Source: Sphingomonas sp.
GTDB taxonomy: Bacteria; Pseudomonadota; Alphaproteobacteria; Sphingomonadales; Sphingomonadaceae
Direction of reading: 5' to 3'
NCBI RefSeq assembly: GCF_004799495.1
Contig: NZ_SSMY01000014.1
Location: 62,001-126,000 of the forward strand
DNA length: 64,000 nt
Below are positions 7,977-15,575 of the stretch, piece by piece. The first letter of the stretch is position 1, and each line of letters starts with the position of its first letter. The notes below the pieces were generated by a model. That model searched no databases. It saw only the letters and a program-made list of their open reading frames with translations, and was not told the origin of the DNA. The translations under genes and the position numbers were made by a program.

Positions 7977-8430
7977 CGCCAAGCTCCTCGTCGGTCGGGT
8001 GCCGGCCGCCGCCGAGCCATTTGCCGGTTACCAGCCAACCTTCGTAGAAATAAAGGTATCGGCTCGTCCATGGTACCGTCGTGGCCGCGATTAGGTCGCC
8101 CGGCGACCATTCTCCCGAATAGGGGTCGAAAAGGCAAAGGAACGGCAGACTGCGATCCTGCGGGTTGCCGTAGACGTGCGGCACCGGCCCCTCCTCGAAT
8201 TCAGGATGGCGTTCGAGCTTGGGCGCGAGGACCTGAACGCGCGGCTGGACCTCGACGATCGTGAACATCTCGATGGCGTATGGCAGCTGGTAGCCGATGC
8301 GCACGCGGTATCGTCGCTGCACCGGCTCCAGCGTGCCCTCCCATTCCACCCGCCGGCCGTCCTGCGCGGTGACCGCGAAGGAAGGCCACCGGTCCGCCAT
8401 CGCGGCAATCTGCTCGTCGATGCCGATCAC
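7945..8430 (-). CDS. CBASS stand-alone E2-like conjugating protein
   Basis: 161 residues, GTG start at 8430 overlapping the CD-NTase stop (GTGA). The C-terminal half has the prokaryotic E2 pattern: P-H-V-Y, then L-P-F-L-C-L-F with probable catalytic Cys99, then EWSPGDLIAATTVPW, YFYEGWLVTGKWLGGGRH. In type II CBASS, Cap2 has E1 and E2 domains that attach the C-terminus of the CD-NTase to targets and prime it. Here only the E2 part is present, as in 'type II-short' systems, and no JAB-type Cap3 protease gene is adjacent. The protein is too short for an adenylation domain. Confidence 0.8.
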   Translation of the reverse strand: MIGIDEQIAAMADRWPSFAVTAQDGRRVEWEGTLEPVQRRYRVRIGYQLPYAIEMFTIVEVQPRVQVLAPKLERHPEFEEGPVPHVYGNPQDRSLPFLCLFDPYSGEWSPGDLIAATTVPWTSRYLYFYEGWLVTGKWLGGGRHPTDEELGDDERKIIAAV

Positions 8431-9671
8431 GGGGTCAGGTCCCCGCCCCCCATGTTCGTGCTGGCGCGTGCGGGAGTCGCCGTGGCGGCCGCAGCGGTCG
8501 CCGCCGCGCCGGTCAGCACCCGGCCGGTCGTGCCGAAGCGCATCGAACCGTCCTCCATCGCCCGGCGCGTCGACTCCAACAGCCGCTCGACCGCGAAGCC
8601 GGCGGCGGTCTCGCCGAACAGGTCGTCGAGGATCGAGCGCGTCTCGGTGAGCGACGCGTTCTCGTTGCGCAGGCGAGCGAGCTGACGGACGAGGTAGCGC
8701 AGGTCCTGCGCGTATATGCTCTGAGCGGAGAGGGACTTGGGCCAGCGGTCGCTGAAGATATCCGGCGTGAAGGCGGGATTGCGGACGTCGATCACGCGTC
8801 CGAGCTTCCCCTCGCGTTCGAGGCGGTCGGCGATGTGCGTGGCGATCGAAGCGACTTCTTCGAGCAGCCCGGCCCCGGCTGGCGCGACCTCCAGTGCAAG
8901 CGCCGCCAGCACGATGGAAGGGGGCTTACGGCCCTCGCGGCGGCGGAAGCGGACATCGCGCGCGCGCTTGATCAGTTGAAGGGCGACGACACGGGCCGCC
9001 TTCTCCGACAGCGGCACGTGGTCCGGCACCGGGTCGGTCTGCGCCTTGGCGACGACCATGCCGTCCCGCCCGGCACGCGACTCGAAAATCGCCGCGAAGA
9101 CGGGATCCACCGCGGTCTCCGCGTTGAAGTGCTCGGCGAAGCCCCAGGGGTTAACAGGCTTGTGGTAGCTCTCGCCCGATTCCGGTCGCGAGTGGAAGAG
9201 GTTGCCGGCCTTCTCGGGTTGGCCGGCGATGCGCACGATGGGCATCAGGTCGACACGCACGCCGTCGTCGTAGGTGATGGTGACGCAGCGGCTGTTGAGG
9301 GCCACGCGCCCGTGGTATCGGCTGCCCGGGTCGCCGTTGATCGCCTCGAACAGGAGCTGGAGCACCCACTTCGGATCGCTGAGGGGCGGGAGATCGAGCT
9401 CCATGACACCGTCCACGTCGTGCTGGTCCTTGGACACGCTCGACGCGATCGCGGTGCCGGTGGCGAAGCTGCCTCCCGGGTAGCACGCCACGACCAGACC
9501 CTCCAGGGGGCTGCCGAGTCGGTCGACGTGCTCGCATAGCGCGCGGTGATGGCGCTGCGCCTCGTCATGCTTGGTCGGCGAGAGCTGGACCCGGCGTGCC
9601 ACGTCCATCAGCATCGCGTCCGCCGGCGTCGGCATGGGCAGCGGTCGTTCAAAGGGGGATTGATAGGTCAT
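8427..9671 (-). CDS. CBASS CD-NTase (cGAS/DncV-like nucleotidyltransferase)
   Basis: 414 residues. ATG 9671 is chosen because an AAGGA ribosome site lies eight bases upstream; the open frame runs 44 codons further but into the operator region. The polymerase-beta fold core is clear: Y-P-G-G-S-F-A-T-G-T (GGS at 66-68), catalytic acids Asp85 and Asp87 in Q-H-D-V-D, and the third Asp141 in V-R-V-D-L-M-P. It makes a cyclic oligonucleotide on infection to activate the patatin effector. The C-terminal tail is Ala/Thr/Gly-rich and ends in MGGGDLTP, a flexible tail suited to conjugation by an E2 enzyme; whether the true end is used I cannot tell. First gene of the operon. The clade, and hence the signal, is not determinable by eye. 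Confidence 0.85.
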   Translation of the reverse strand: MTYQSPFERPLPMPTPADAMLMDVARRVQLSPTKHDEAQRHHRALCEHVDRLGSPLEGLVVACYPGGSFATGTAIASSVSKDQHDVDGVMELDLPPLSDPKWVLQLLFEAINGDPGSRYHGRVALNSRCVTITYDDGVRVDLMPIVRIAGQPEKAGNLFHSRPESGESYHKPVNPWGFAEHFNAETAVDPVFAAIFESRAGRDGMVVAKAQTDPVPDHVPLSEKAARVVALQLIKRARDVRFRRREGRKPPSIVLAALALEVAPAGAGLLEEVASIATHIADRLEREGKLGRVIDVRNPAFTPDIFSDRWPKSLSAQSIYAQDLRYLVRQLARLRNENASLTETRSILDDLFGETAAGFAVERLLESTRRAMEDGSMRFGTTGRVLTGAAATAAAATATPARASTNMGGGDLTP

Positions 9672-9712
9672 TGTCGTGTTCCTTGGTTGCCAGGGCGCTG
9701 GCAGAACACGGT

Positions 9713-9771
9713 TAATACCGCACGGTATCGATTTCGCAAGTGATACCGCCCGATACCGCTTGATACTCTCG
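9713..9771. promoter_or_regulatory. Operator-like array of GATACCG repeats
   Basis: In the gap between the divergent CD-NTase and ParB-like genes, GATACCG starts at 9742 and 9752, with a degenerate third copy GATACTC at 9762, giving an exact 10-base period (one helical turn). The reverse complement of the motif lies at 9723-9729 (CGGTATC), forming an inverted pair with 9742-9748, and a partial copy AATACCG is at 9714-9720. This looks like a cooperative binding site for a regulator acting on one or both genes; the ParB-like protein is an obvious candidate. Confidence 0.5.
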
Positions 9772-9784
9772 TTTTTCGGCGCTA

Positions 9785-9803
9785 TTGGAGCCGTTGGCTC
9801 CAA
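9785..9803. promoter_or_regulatory. Perfect 8-bp inverted repeat before the ParB-like gene
   Basis: TTGGAGCC at 9785-9792 and GGCTCCAA at 9796-9803 are separated by GTT. It sits 18 bases before the chosen TTG start, so it would form a hairpin in the mRNA leader next to the ribosome site, or serve as an operator half of the array just upstream. Confidence 0.45.
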
Positions 9804-9820
9804 CTGACCGAGGAAGACCT

Positions 9821-10837
9821 TTGGCGATCACCGACCATATCACCCTTCAGGGCAAGCAGGTTCCATACGAGATCGCGCGAATCGACGTCGACGACCTACT
9901 GCTGGACCCTAAGAATCCACGAATCGATTACCTGCTTGGTCACCGATTCGGGGACAACCCGAGCCAGACGGATGTGCTGGAGGCATTGTGGGAGAAGGAT
10001 CAGGTCAAGGCGCTGGCGGACTCGATCTTCGCCAACGGCGGTGTGCGCGAACACGTAATCGTGCAGCGCCTTGCCGACGGCAAGATGGTTGTCCGCGAGG
10101 GCAATTGCCGCACCGCCAGCAGCAAGAAGCTGAAGTTGCAGAATCAGGGCGACAACCGCTTCGACCGCATCCCGGCCAAGATTTTCGACGCCAACCTGAC
10201 CGAAGACGACGTCGCGGTGATGATGGCGAACGAGCATGTCGCTAAGAAGATCAGTTGGGATCCTTATTCGCAGGCGAAGAGCATCCACGAACTCCACAAC
10301 GTCTCGGGTAAGACATACGACTGGCTGGTCGCGAATCTTCGCCTCAGCCGTTCGAAGGTGTCGGAGTTCCTGGCCGCCTATGACGCGATGACCGCCTTCC
10401 TGCAGGTGCACAGCGATCCTAGCTACATCACCCGGTTTTCGCTGTTTCACGAGATGGTGCGCAAGAAGGGCCTGAAGCAGAGGTTCGATGAGGACATTGA
10501 CGATTTCCGATCGAAGTTCTTCGAGTGGGTCGCCAAGAAGCGGCTCCATGAGCCCGGTCACGTGCGTCGCCTCGAGAACATCCTCCTTGACCCCGATGCT
10601 GAGGCGGCGCTCAGCACCACAGGATTTGCGGCTGGCGAGGCCGTGCTCGCGTCGAAGGATCCGACCATCGGCAGCGACCTGTTCGCCAACATCAAGCGGG
10701 CGACCGAAGCGCTGAAGAATGCGCCCATGGCGGAGGTTCGCGAACTGCAGAGCGGCGATCCGCAGAAGACCATCCTGCTTCGCAACTTGTCCCGAGCGCT
10801 TGAGGACATCGCGACAATGGCAGGAGTAAAGCTGTAG
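9821..10837 (+). CDS. ParB-like N-terminal domain protein next to CBASS
   Basis: 338 residues from TTG 9821, with AGGAAG at 9811-9816 as ribosome site; an upstream TTG at 9785 lies in the inverted repeat. Residues about 10-110 resemble the ParB/Srx fold: L-L-L-D-P-K-N-P-R, G-G-V-R-E-H-V-I-V, and M-V-V-R-E-G-N-C-R-T-A-S in place of the usual G-E-R-R-x-R-A CTP/nucleotide motif. Residues about 145-200 resemble the ParB helix-turn-helix region (S-K-V-S-E-F-L). It is divergent from CBASS across an operator-like array, and its bases look less GC-rich than the backbone. Such proteins can be DNA-binding regulators, nucleases or partition proteins; a solitary copy without ParA argues against partition. 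Confidence 0.65.
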   Translation: MAITDHITLQGKQVPYEIARIDVDDLLLDPKNPRIDYLLGHRFGDNPSQTDVLEALWEKDQVKALADSIFANGGVREHVIVQRLADGKMVVREGNCRTASSKKLKLQNQGDNRFDRIPAKIFDANLTEDDVAVMMANEHVAKKISWDPYSQAKSIHELHNVSGKTYDWLVANLRLSRSKVSEFLAAYDAMTAFLQVHSDPSYITRFSLFHEMVRKKGLKQRFDEDIDDFRSKFFEWVAKKRLHEPGHVRRLENILLDPDAEAALSTTGFAAGEAVLASKDPTIGSDLFANIKRATEALKNAPMAEVRELQSGDPQKTILLRNLSRALEDIATMAGVKL

Positions 10838-11082
10838 GCCGCGGCAACAAGAGAACGGCGTCGGTATTGCTACGCCGGCACCACGGTATGATCTGGATCC
10901 GCAGGGCGGCGACGAACTTGCACTTCGCGCAACCCACCCGCCCGTCGGTGGATGCGATGTTATCGACGGTTTGCGGAAAGAACCGAGGTGTCCTTGGCGG
11001 CCCCGTGCGCCGGTGCCGTGATAGCCCGGTGATAGCCGGACCTGGGCCGAGGGCCCGCCTCGCGGGCTAAGTCATTGAAAAA
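10838..11082. other. Intergenic region with hairpin, between ParB-like gene and tRNA
   Basis: No gene of convincing quality is seen in these 245 bases. At 11053-11067 GCCCGC-CTC-GCGGGC forms a compact hairpin 16 bases past the tRNA 3' end, a possible terminator for the minus-strand tRNA transcript. A loose duplication (gatagcccgg, gatagccgg) lies near 11020-11040. If the left region is an integrated island, this is where its junction would be. Confidence 0.4.
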
Positions 11083-11157
<75 letters not shown>

Positions 11158-11194
11158 ACTCACGTCCGGACCGCAGGTCCACAACGGAGGCGCG

Positions 11195-11223
11195 CCTATC
11201 GCCGCCGCTCCCCATATTGTCAA
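11195..11223 (-). promoter_or_regulatory. Promoter of tRNA-Thr
   Basis: On the minus strand TTGACA (11223-11218) is followed after 17 bases by GATAGG (11200-11195), a perfect -35 and a fair -10. It starts transcription about 30 bases ahead of the mature tRNA 5' end. Confidence 0.6.
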
Positions 11224-11252
11224 GGCGCGCCAAGGGGGTTTAGGCGTGCGTC

Positions 11253-11390
11253 ATGCCAGCCAATGACGAACGGGCGGCGCGCCTGGCCGCACAGCTCCGC
11301 GCCAATTTGAAACGGCGCAAGGAACAGGCGCGTGGGGCCGCATCGGTGCCGATCACGAAACCCGATGACGCGGGCCGCGCGGACGACTAG
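11253..11390 (+). CDS. Small charged hypothetical protein (45 aa)
   Basis: ATG 11253 to TAG 11390. The product is strongly helical and charged: D-E-R-A-A-R-L-A-A-Q-L-R-A-N-L-K-R-R-K-E-Q-A-R-G, then a short acidic tail ending in ADD. From memory, similar 45-60-residue Arg/Ala/Leu-rich proteins occur upstream of many sphingomonad genes; no function is known. It sits 11 bases before the glycosyltransferase start on the same strand and may be co-transcribed with it. Confidence 0.5.
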   Translation: MPANDERAARLAAQLRANLKRRKEQARGAASVPITKPDDAGRADD

Positions 11391-11401
11391 AAGCCGCGGC
11401 C

Positions 11402-12424
11402 ATGCACCGTCCCACGCTTTCGATCGTCGTCCCTTGCTATAACGAAGCACTGTCGCTGCCGCAGCTCCATGCGCGCGTCAGCGCCGCGGCCAAGGCCGAG
11501 GTCGGTGAGGATTACGAGCTCGTCCTGATCAACGACGGGTCGAAGGACGACAGCTGGCCGATCATGCAACGGCTGTCGGCGGGCGACCCGCGGCTGGTCG
11601 CGATCAACCTGTCGCGCAACCACGGCCACCAGCTGGCGCTGACCGCGGGGCTCGACCTGTGCAGCGGCGAACAGATCCTGATCATCGACGCCGACCTGCA
11701 GGATCCCCCCGAACTGCTCGGCGGGATGCGCGCGAGCATGGCATCGAACGAAGCGGATGTCGTCTATGCTGTGCGGCGGTCGCGCGAGGGCGAGACCTTC
11801 TTCAAGAAAGCGACCGCGGCGGCGTTCTACCGCCTGCTCGACCGCGTCACCGACACGCCGATCCCGCTCGACACCGGCGATTTCCGGCTGATGAGCCGGC
11901 GGGCGCTCGATGCATTCCTGTCGCTCCCCGAACAGGCGCGGTTCATTCGCGGGATGGTCGCGTGGATCGGCTTCCGCCAAGTGCCGTTCCCGTACGACCG
12001 CGCCGAGCGCTTCGCGGGCGAGACCAATTACCCGCTGTCGAAGATGCTGCGGCTGGCGTTCGACGCGATGACCGGGTTTTCGACCAAGCCGCTGACGATG
12101 GCGAGCCATTTCGGGCTGGCGTTGATCGGCCTCTCGTTCCTGCTGCTGCTGTACATCGCCTACGGTTTCTTTTCGGGGCACGCGGTGCCGGGCTGGACCA
12201 GTCTCGCGTTCATCGTGGTGCTGCTGGGCGCGGCGCAGATGTTCGTGCTCGGGATGATCGGCGAGTATCTCGGGCGGCTCTATGTCGAGAGCAAGCGGCG
12301 GCCGCTCTACCTCGTCAGCGATATCGCGGGGCCGGTACAAGGGACCGCAAAGCTCGGCTATCGCGCCGGCGATGGTCACAACGTGTCGGTTGCGCCGACC
12401 GCGCCGGACCAGCCCGCCGAATAA
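11402..12424 (+). CDS. Family 2 glycosyltransferase, polyprenyl-phosphate type (GtrB/ArnC-like)
   Basis: 340 residues. The GT-A catalytic domain (1-230) shows VVPCYNEALSLP, L-I-N-D-G-S-K-D-D-S, the I-I-D-A-D-L-Q-D-P-P-E acidic motif, and the R-x-x-R-E-G-E-T-F-F-K-K segment. Two C-terminal membrane helices lie at about 235-290. This is the layout of enzymes that load a sugar onto undecaprenyl or dolichyl phosphate at the inner membrane. Nearby GtrA and a GT-C-like membrane protein fit a lipid-linked sugar pathway for surface glycan modification. Sugar unknown. Confidence 0.85.
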   Translation: MHRPTLSIVVPCYNEALSLPQLHARVSAAAKAEVGEDYELVLINDGSKDDSWPIMQRLSAGDPRLVAINLSRNHGHQLALTAGLDLCSGEQILIIDADLQDPPELLGGMRASMASNEADVVYAVRRSREGETFFKKATAAAFYRLLDRVTDTPIPLDTGDFRLMSRRALDAFLSLPEQARFIRGMVAWIGFRQVPFPYDRAERFAGETNYPLSKMLRLAFDAMTGFSTKPLTMASHFGLALIGLSFLLLLYIAYGFFSGHAVPGWTSLAFIVVLLGAAQMFVLGMIGEYLGRLYVESKRRPLYLVSDIAGPVQGTAKLGYRAGDGHNVSVAPTAPDQPAE

Positions 12425-12427
12425 GGC

Positions 12428-13159
12428 TCAGGGCTTCGGCACCGCCAGCGTCAGGATCGACACGCCGGGCGTCATCGGGACGCGCCCGACCAAGTGGCGC
12501 TCGAGCCGGAAGATCGCTTCGAACGCCTTGTTGAGCGGTTTCGCCGGCGGCGAATCGTCGCTGTCGTCGCGCCCGGTCATCCGCCCTGCGACGCGCGCCG
12601 CGGCGGCGAGCGGGAACAGCAATGAGTTGAAGTAACCAAGCTTCTTCGGCGCGAGCCCCGCCGCGTCGATCGCGGCCTTCAAGCCGGCTTTCGAATAGCG
12701 ACGATAATGGTGGTTCACGACATCGTGCGCCGACCACATCCATTGGTGCGCTGGCACCGCGATCAGGATTTTGCCGCCGGGCTTGAGGCATTCGCGCATC
12801 GCCGTCAGCGCGGCGACATCGTCCTCGATATGCTCGACCACGTCGAGCACCGCGATCATGTCGTACGCAGCCCGCGCGATCCCGGGCAGCGCGGGAAGCG
12901 GCGCGTCGCTGACCGGCTTGCCGAGCCGTTTCGAGGCGATGTCGCGCGCGGCGGGGTCGATCTCGATCGCATCGACCGTCCCGAATTCCTGCAGCATCGC
13001 CAGATTGTGCCCCGTGCCGCAGCCGATCTCCAGGATCCGCGCGTTCTTCGGCAGATCGGCATAACGCGCGACGTAATCGTGCAGCACATCGCGGCGCGCG
13101 GTGTACCACCAGTGCGTCGAATCATGCTCGGCCATGCGGTCGTAGACGATACGGTCCAT
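12428..13159 (-). CDS. Class I SAM-dependent methyltransferase
   Basis: 243 residues from ATG 13159, which shares one base with the GtrA stop (TAATG). Motif I is I-L-E-I-G-C-G-T-G-H-N, motif II has the acidic A-I-E-I-D, and motif IV is I-A-V-L-D-V-V-E-H-I. The N-terminal H-W-W-Y-T-A-R-R and the Y-F-N-S-L-L segment are typical of the UbiE/Methyltransf_11-like enzymes found in polysaccharide clusters. It is coupled to GtrA, so a role in modifying lipid-linked or surface sugars is likely; the acceptor is unknown. Confidence 0.8.
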   Translation of the reverse strand: MDRIVYDRMAEHDSTHWWYTARRDVLHDYVARYADLPKNARILEIGCGTGHNLAMLQEFGTVDAIEIDPAARDIASKRLGKPVSDAPLPALPGIARAAYDMIAVLDVVEHIEDDVAALTAMRECLKPGGKILIAVPAHQWMWSAHDVVNHHYRRYSKAGLKAAIDAAGLAPKKLGYFNSLLFPLAAAARVAGRMTGRDDSDDSPPAKPLNKAFEAIFRLERHLVGRVPMTPGVSILTLAVPKP

Positions 13160-13587
13160 TACGAGAAAACCAGCCAGCGGTTGAGGATGAAGGTGAAGAC
13201 CGTCGCCACGGCAATCGCCGGAAGCAGCGGTATTAGCGGATGCAGGTGGAACCACGCGGTGCCGATCCAGGTGATCAGCGCGTTCAGCGCCATGCCCGAT
13301 GCCTGGACGGCGACGAACTTGGCTTTTTGCGTCGCGCCCGGATCGCGCGTGCCGTGGCCGCGAAAGCTCCAGCGGCTGTGAAGGAAATAGCCCGCGGTCA
13401 CCGCCACCGCGAACGCGAACGGCACCGCCCATACGGCGTGCGCGCCCTTGAACACGAACAGCGTCAGCGGGGCATAGACCGCGGTGTAGATCAGCGTCGA
13501 CAGCCCGCCGGAAATGCCGAAGCGGACCAGCTGGCCGAGCAGTCCGCTGTCGCGCCACGAACCGAATTGTTTGAGGATTGCCGTCAC
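13159..13587 (-). CDS. GtrA family membrane protein
   Basis: 142 residues with four membrane segments. The typical GtrA opening L-V-R-F-G-I-S-G-G-L-S-T-L and the F-x-x-S-R-W-S-F-R-G and N-R-W-L-V-F-S ends are present. GtrA proteins are proposed to flip undecaprenyl-phosphate-linked sugars across the inner membrane, paired with a GtrB-type transferase such as the gene at 11402. It is divergent from the GT-C-like gene at 13646. Confidence 0.85.
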   Translation of the reverse strand: MTAILKQFGSWRDSGLLGQLVRFGISGGLSTLIYTAVYAPLTLFVFKGAHAVWAVPFAFAVAVTAGYFLHSRWSFRGHGTRDPGATQKAKFVAVQASGMALNALITWIGTAWFHLHPLIPLLPAIAVATVFTFILNRWLVFS

Positions 13588-13645
13588 GCGCTTGCCTAAA
13601 AACCGTGCGCCGCCCTAATGCGCGTTCGGGCGTGAGGGAAGCATT

Positions 13646-15445
13646 TTGACGAGTATCGAACAGCGCGGGGCGGACCTGCTCGACGAGATCGACCGCCACT
13701 GGATGCGCTACGCGCTATTCGCGTGGCTGCTCGTGCTGCTGTGGTCTGTCGGTTCCGACTGGGAGCGGATCCAGTCGCTCGCGCTCGGCGATACCGACGA
13801 CAATATGCGGCTGATGCAGGTCCGCGCGCTGCTGGACGGGCAGGGCTGGTTCGACCTCCGCAACTATTATCTCAATCCGCCCGGTGGGTTCGACATCCAC
13901 TGGAGCCGCATCGTCGACTTGCCGATCGCGGGGATCATCCTGCTGCTGCGTCCGTTCGTCGGCACGCCCGAGGCGGAGCGGATCGCGTGCGGGATCGCGC
14001 CGCTGCTGCCGCTCTCGATCGCGTTCCTCGGGCTCGGCGCGACCGCGCGGCGGCTGATCGGCAAGCATGCGTGGCCGCTCGCGATCGCACTGCTCGTGTT
14101 CGCGTGCGGATCGACGATGCTGATGTTCGCGCCCGAACGGATCGACCATCACGGCTGGCAACTCGCGATGCTGAGCCTGACGGTCGCCGGGCTGTCCGAC
14201 CCCCGGCACGGGCGCGGCGGCGTGATCGTCGGGGCGGCGAGCGCGGTGAGTCTCTCGATCGGGCTCGAGATGATGCCCTATGCCGCGATGGCCGGCGCGA
14301 TCATCACGCTGCAATGGATCTGGGACCGGGGCGAGGCGCGCCGGGTCGAGGGCTACGCGCTCGCGCTCGGCGGCGGGACCGCGCTCGGCTACGCCGCGTT
14401 CGCCTCCTACGCCAACACCGTCGCGCGGTGCGACGCGCTGACGCCCGTCTACCTGACCGTGATGATCGCCGCGGGCGCGCTGCTGTTCGCGCTGGCGCGG
14501 CTCAGCCCGGCGTCGCGCGTGGTGCGGCTCGGATTGGCGGTGGTCGCGGGGGCGGTGATCGTCGCCGGGTTCGCGCTCCTCTTCCCGCAATGTCTTGGGC
14601 GGCCCGAGCAAGTGTCGGACGAGCTCGCGCGCAACTGGCTCAACAACGTGCGCGAAGCGAAGCCGATCTACACGCACCCGTTCCGCGTCGCCTTCCCGAT
14701 CGTGACGCTGCCGCTGATCGGGCTGCTCGGCGCCTTCGTCGCGACAAAGCGCGCGGTCGATGCCCGCTTGCCCAACATGGTGGGCTGGGCGGCGGTCGCC
14801 TTGTTCACGCTGTTCGCCTGCCTGATGCTGCTGTGGCAGACGCGCGCCGGACCCGCCGCGCAGCTGCTCGCGGTGCCGGGTGCTGCGGCGCTGATCTGGA
14901 TCGCTGTTCCGCTGCTGCTCGGCAGCGGCAACATGCTGGTGCGCGTATTCGGGACCGCCGCCGTCGTGCTGTTCGCGAGCGGCGCGTTCAGCGCGCTGGC
15001 GGTGCAATATTTGCCGGTCGACAAGCCCGATGCGCGGAGCAAGGCGATCAACCTGGCCGGAGCGCGCTGCCCGGCATACGGCAATCTCGCGCCGCTCAAC
15101 CAGTATCCGTCGGCGACGATCCTGAGCTTCGTCGACCTCGGCCCGCGGATCATCGTCGTCACACACCACAAGGCGGTGGCGGGGCCGTATCACCGCAACG
15201 GCGACGCGATCCTCGACGTCCAGCACGCGTTCGGTGGCAGCCCCGACCAATTCCGCGCGATCGCCGCGCGGCACGGCGCGACCCTGTTACTCGTGTGCCC
15301 CAACATGGCCGAATCGACGATCTATCGCGCGCGCAACCCGGGCGGGTTCTACGACCGGCTGGCGCGTGGCGAGAAATTCGCGTTCCTCCAACCGCTCCCG
15401 CTGCCGCGCAATTCGCCGCTGCGGCTGTTCCGCATCGCTCCCTGA
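13646..15445 (+). CDS. Large polytopic membrane protein, STT3/GT-C-like
   Basis: 599 residues, TTG start at 13646 preceded by GAGGGA. About 11-12 membrane helices are followed by a soluble C-terminal domain (about 430-599). The first extracytoplasmic loop has G-D-T-D-D-N-M-R-L and D-I-H-W-S-R-I-V-D, acidic motifs like those of GT-C oligosaccharyltransferases and O-antigen-type enzymes that use polyprenyl-linked sugars. Neighbouring GtrA and GtrB-like genes fit. Exact reaction unknown; no sequon-type assignment is attempted. Confidence 0.65.
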   Translation: MTSIEQRGADLLDEIDRHWMRYALFAWLLVLLWSVGSDWERIQSLALGDTDDNMRLMQVRALLDGQGWFDLRNYYLNPPGGFDIHWSRIVDLPIAGIILLLRPFVGTPEAERIACGIAPLLPLSIAFLGLGATARRLIGKHAWPLAIALLVFACGSTMLMFAPERIDHHGWQLAMLSLTVAGLSDPRHGRGGVIVGAASAVSLSIGLEMMPYAAMAGAIITLQWIWDRGEARRVEGYALALGGGTALGYAAFASYANTVARCDALTPVYLTVMIAAGALLFALARLSPASRVVRLGLAVVAGAVIVAGFALLFPQCLGRPEQVSDELARNWLNNVREAKPIYTHPFRVAFPIVTLPLIGLLGAFVATKRAVDARLPNMVGWAAVALFTLFACLMLLWQTRAGPAAQLLAVPGAAALIWIAVPLLLGSGNMLVRVFGTAAVVLFASGAFSALAVQYLPVDKPDARSKAINLAGARCPAYGNLAPLNQYPSATILSFVDLGPRIIVVTHHKAVAGPYHRNGDAILDVQHAFGGSPDQFRAIAARHGATLLLVCPNMAESTIYRARNPGGFYDRLARGEKFAFLQPLPLPRNSPLRLFRIAP

Positions 15446-15575
15446 CCGGACGCGGAAGTTGACACTAGGTTGACACTATCGCGGCCGATGAGCGCGGCGC
15501 GCCGAGCGCTGTAAATACCAGCCGATCCAAAGAGCCGAGCCGGACGCTGTCAGGCGAAATCCTACATTGCAAGCG
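15446..15575. other. Intergenic gap with tandem TTGACACTA repeat
   Basis: Between two convergent genes, TTGACACTA occurs at 15459-15467 and again at 15470-15478, an 11-base period. No -10 element sits at the right distance, so a promoter is not supported. Nothing else is recognised in the gap. Confidence 0.35.

Noticed and set aside
9713..9771. CRISPR-like array
   Set aside because: The repeats are 7 bases with 10-base period and no spacers; no cas genes are nearby.
9672..9803. 44-codon upstream extension of the CD-NTase frame
   Set aside because: It would translate the operator repeats; a ribosome site fits ATG 9671 instead.
15459..15498. Promoter at the TTGACACTA repeats
   Set aside because: No acceptable -10 element 15-19 bases downstream of either copy and no plus-strand gene follows.
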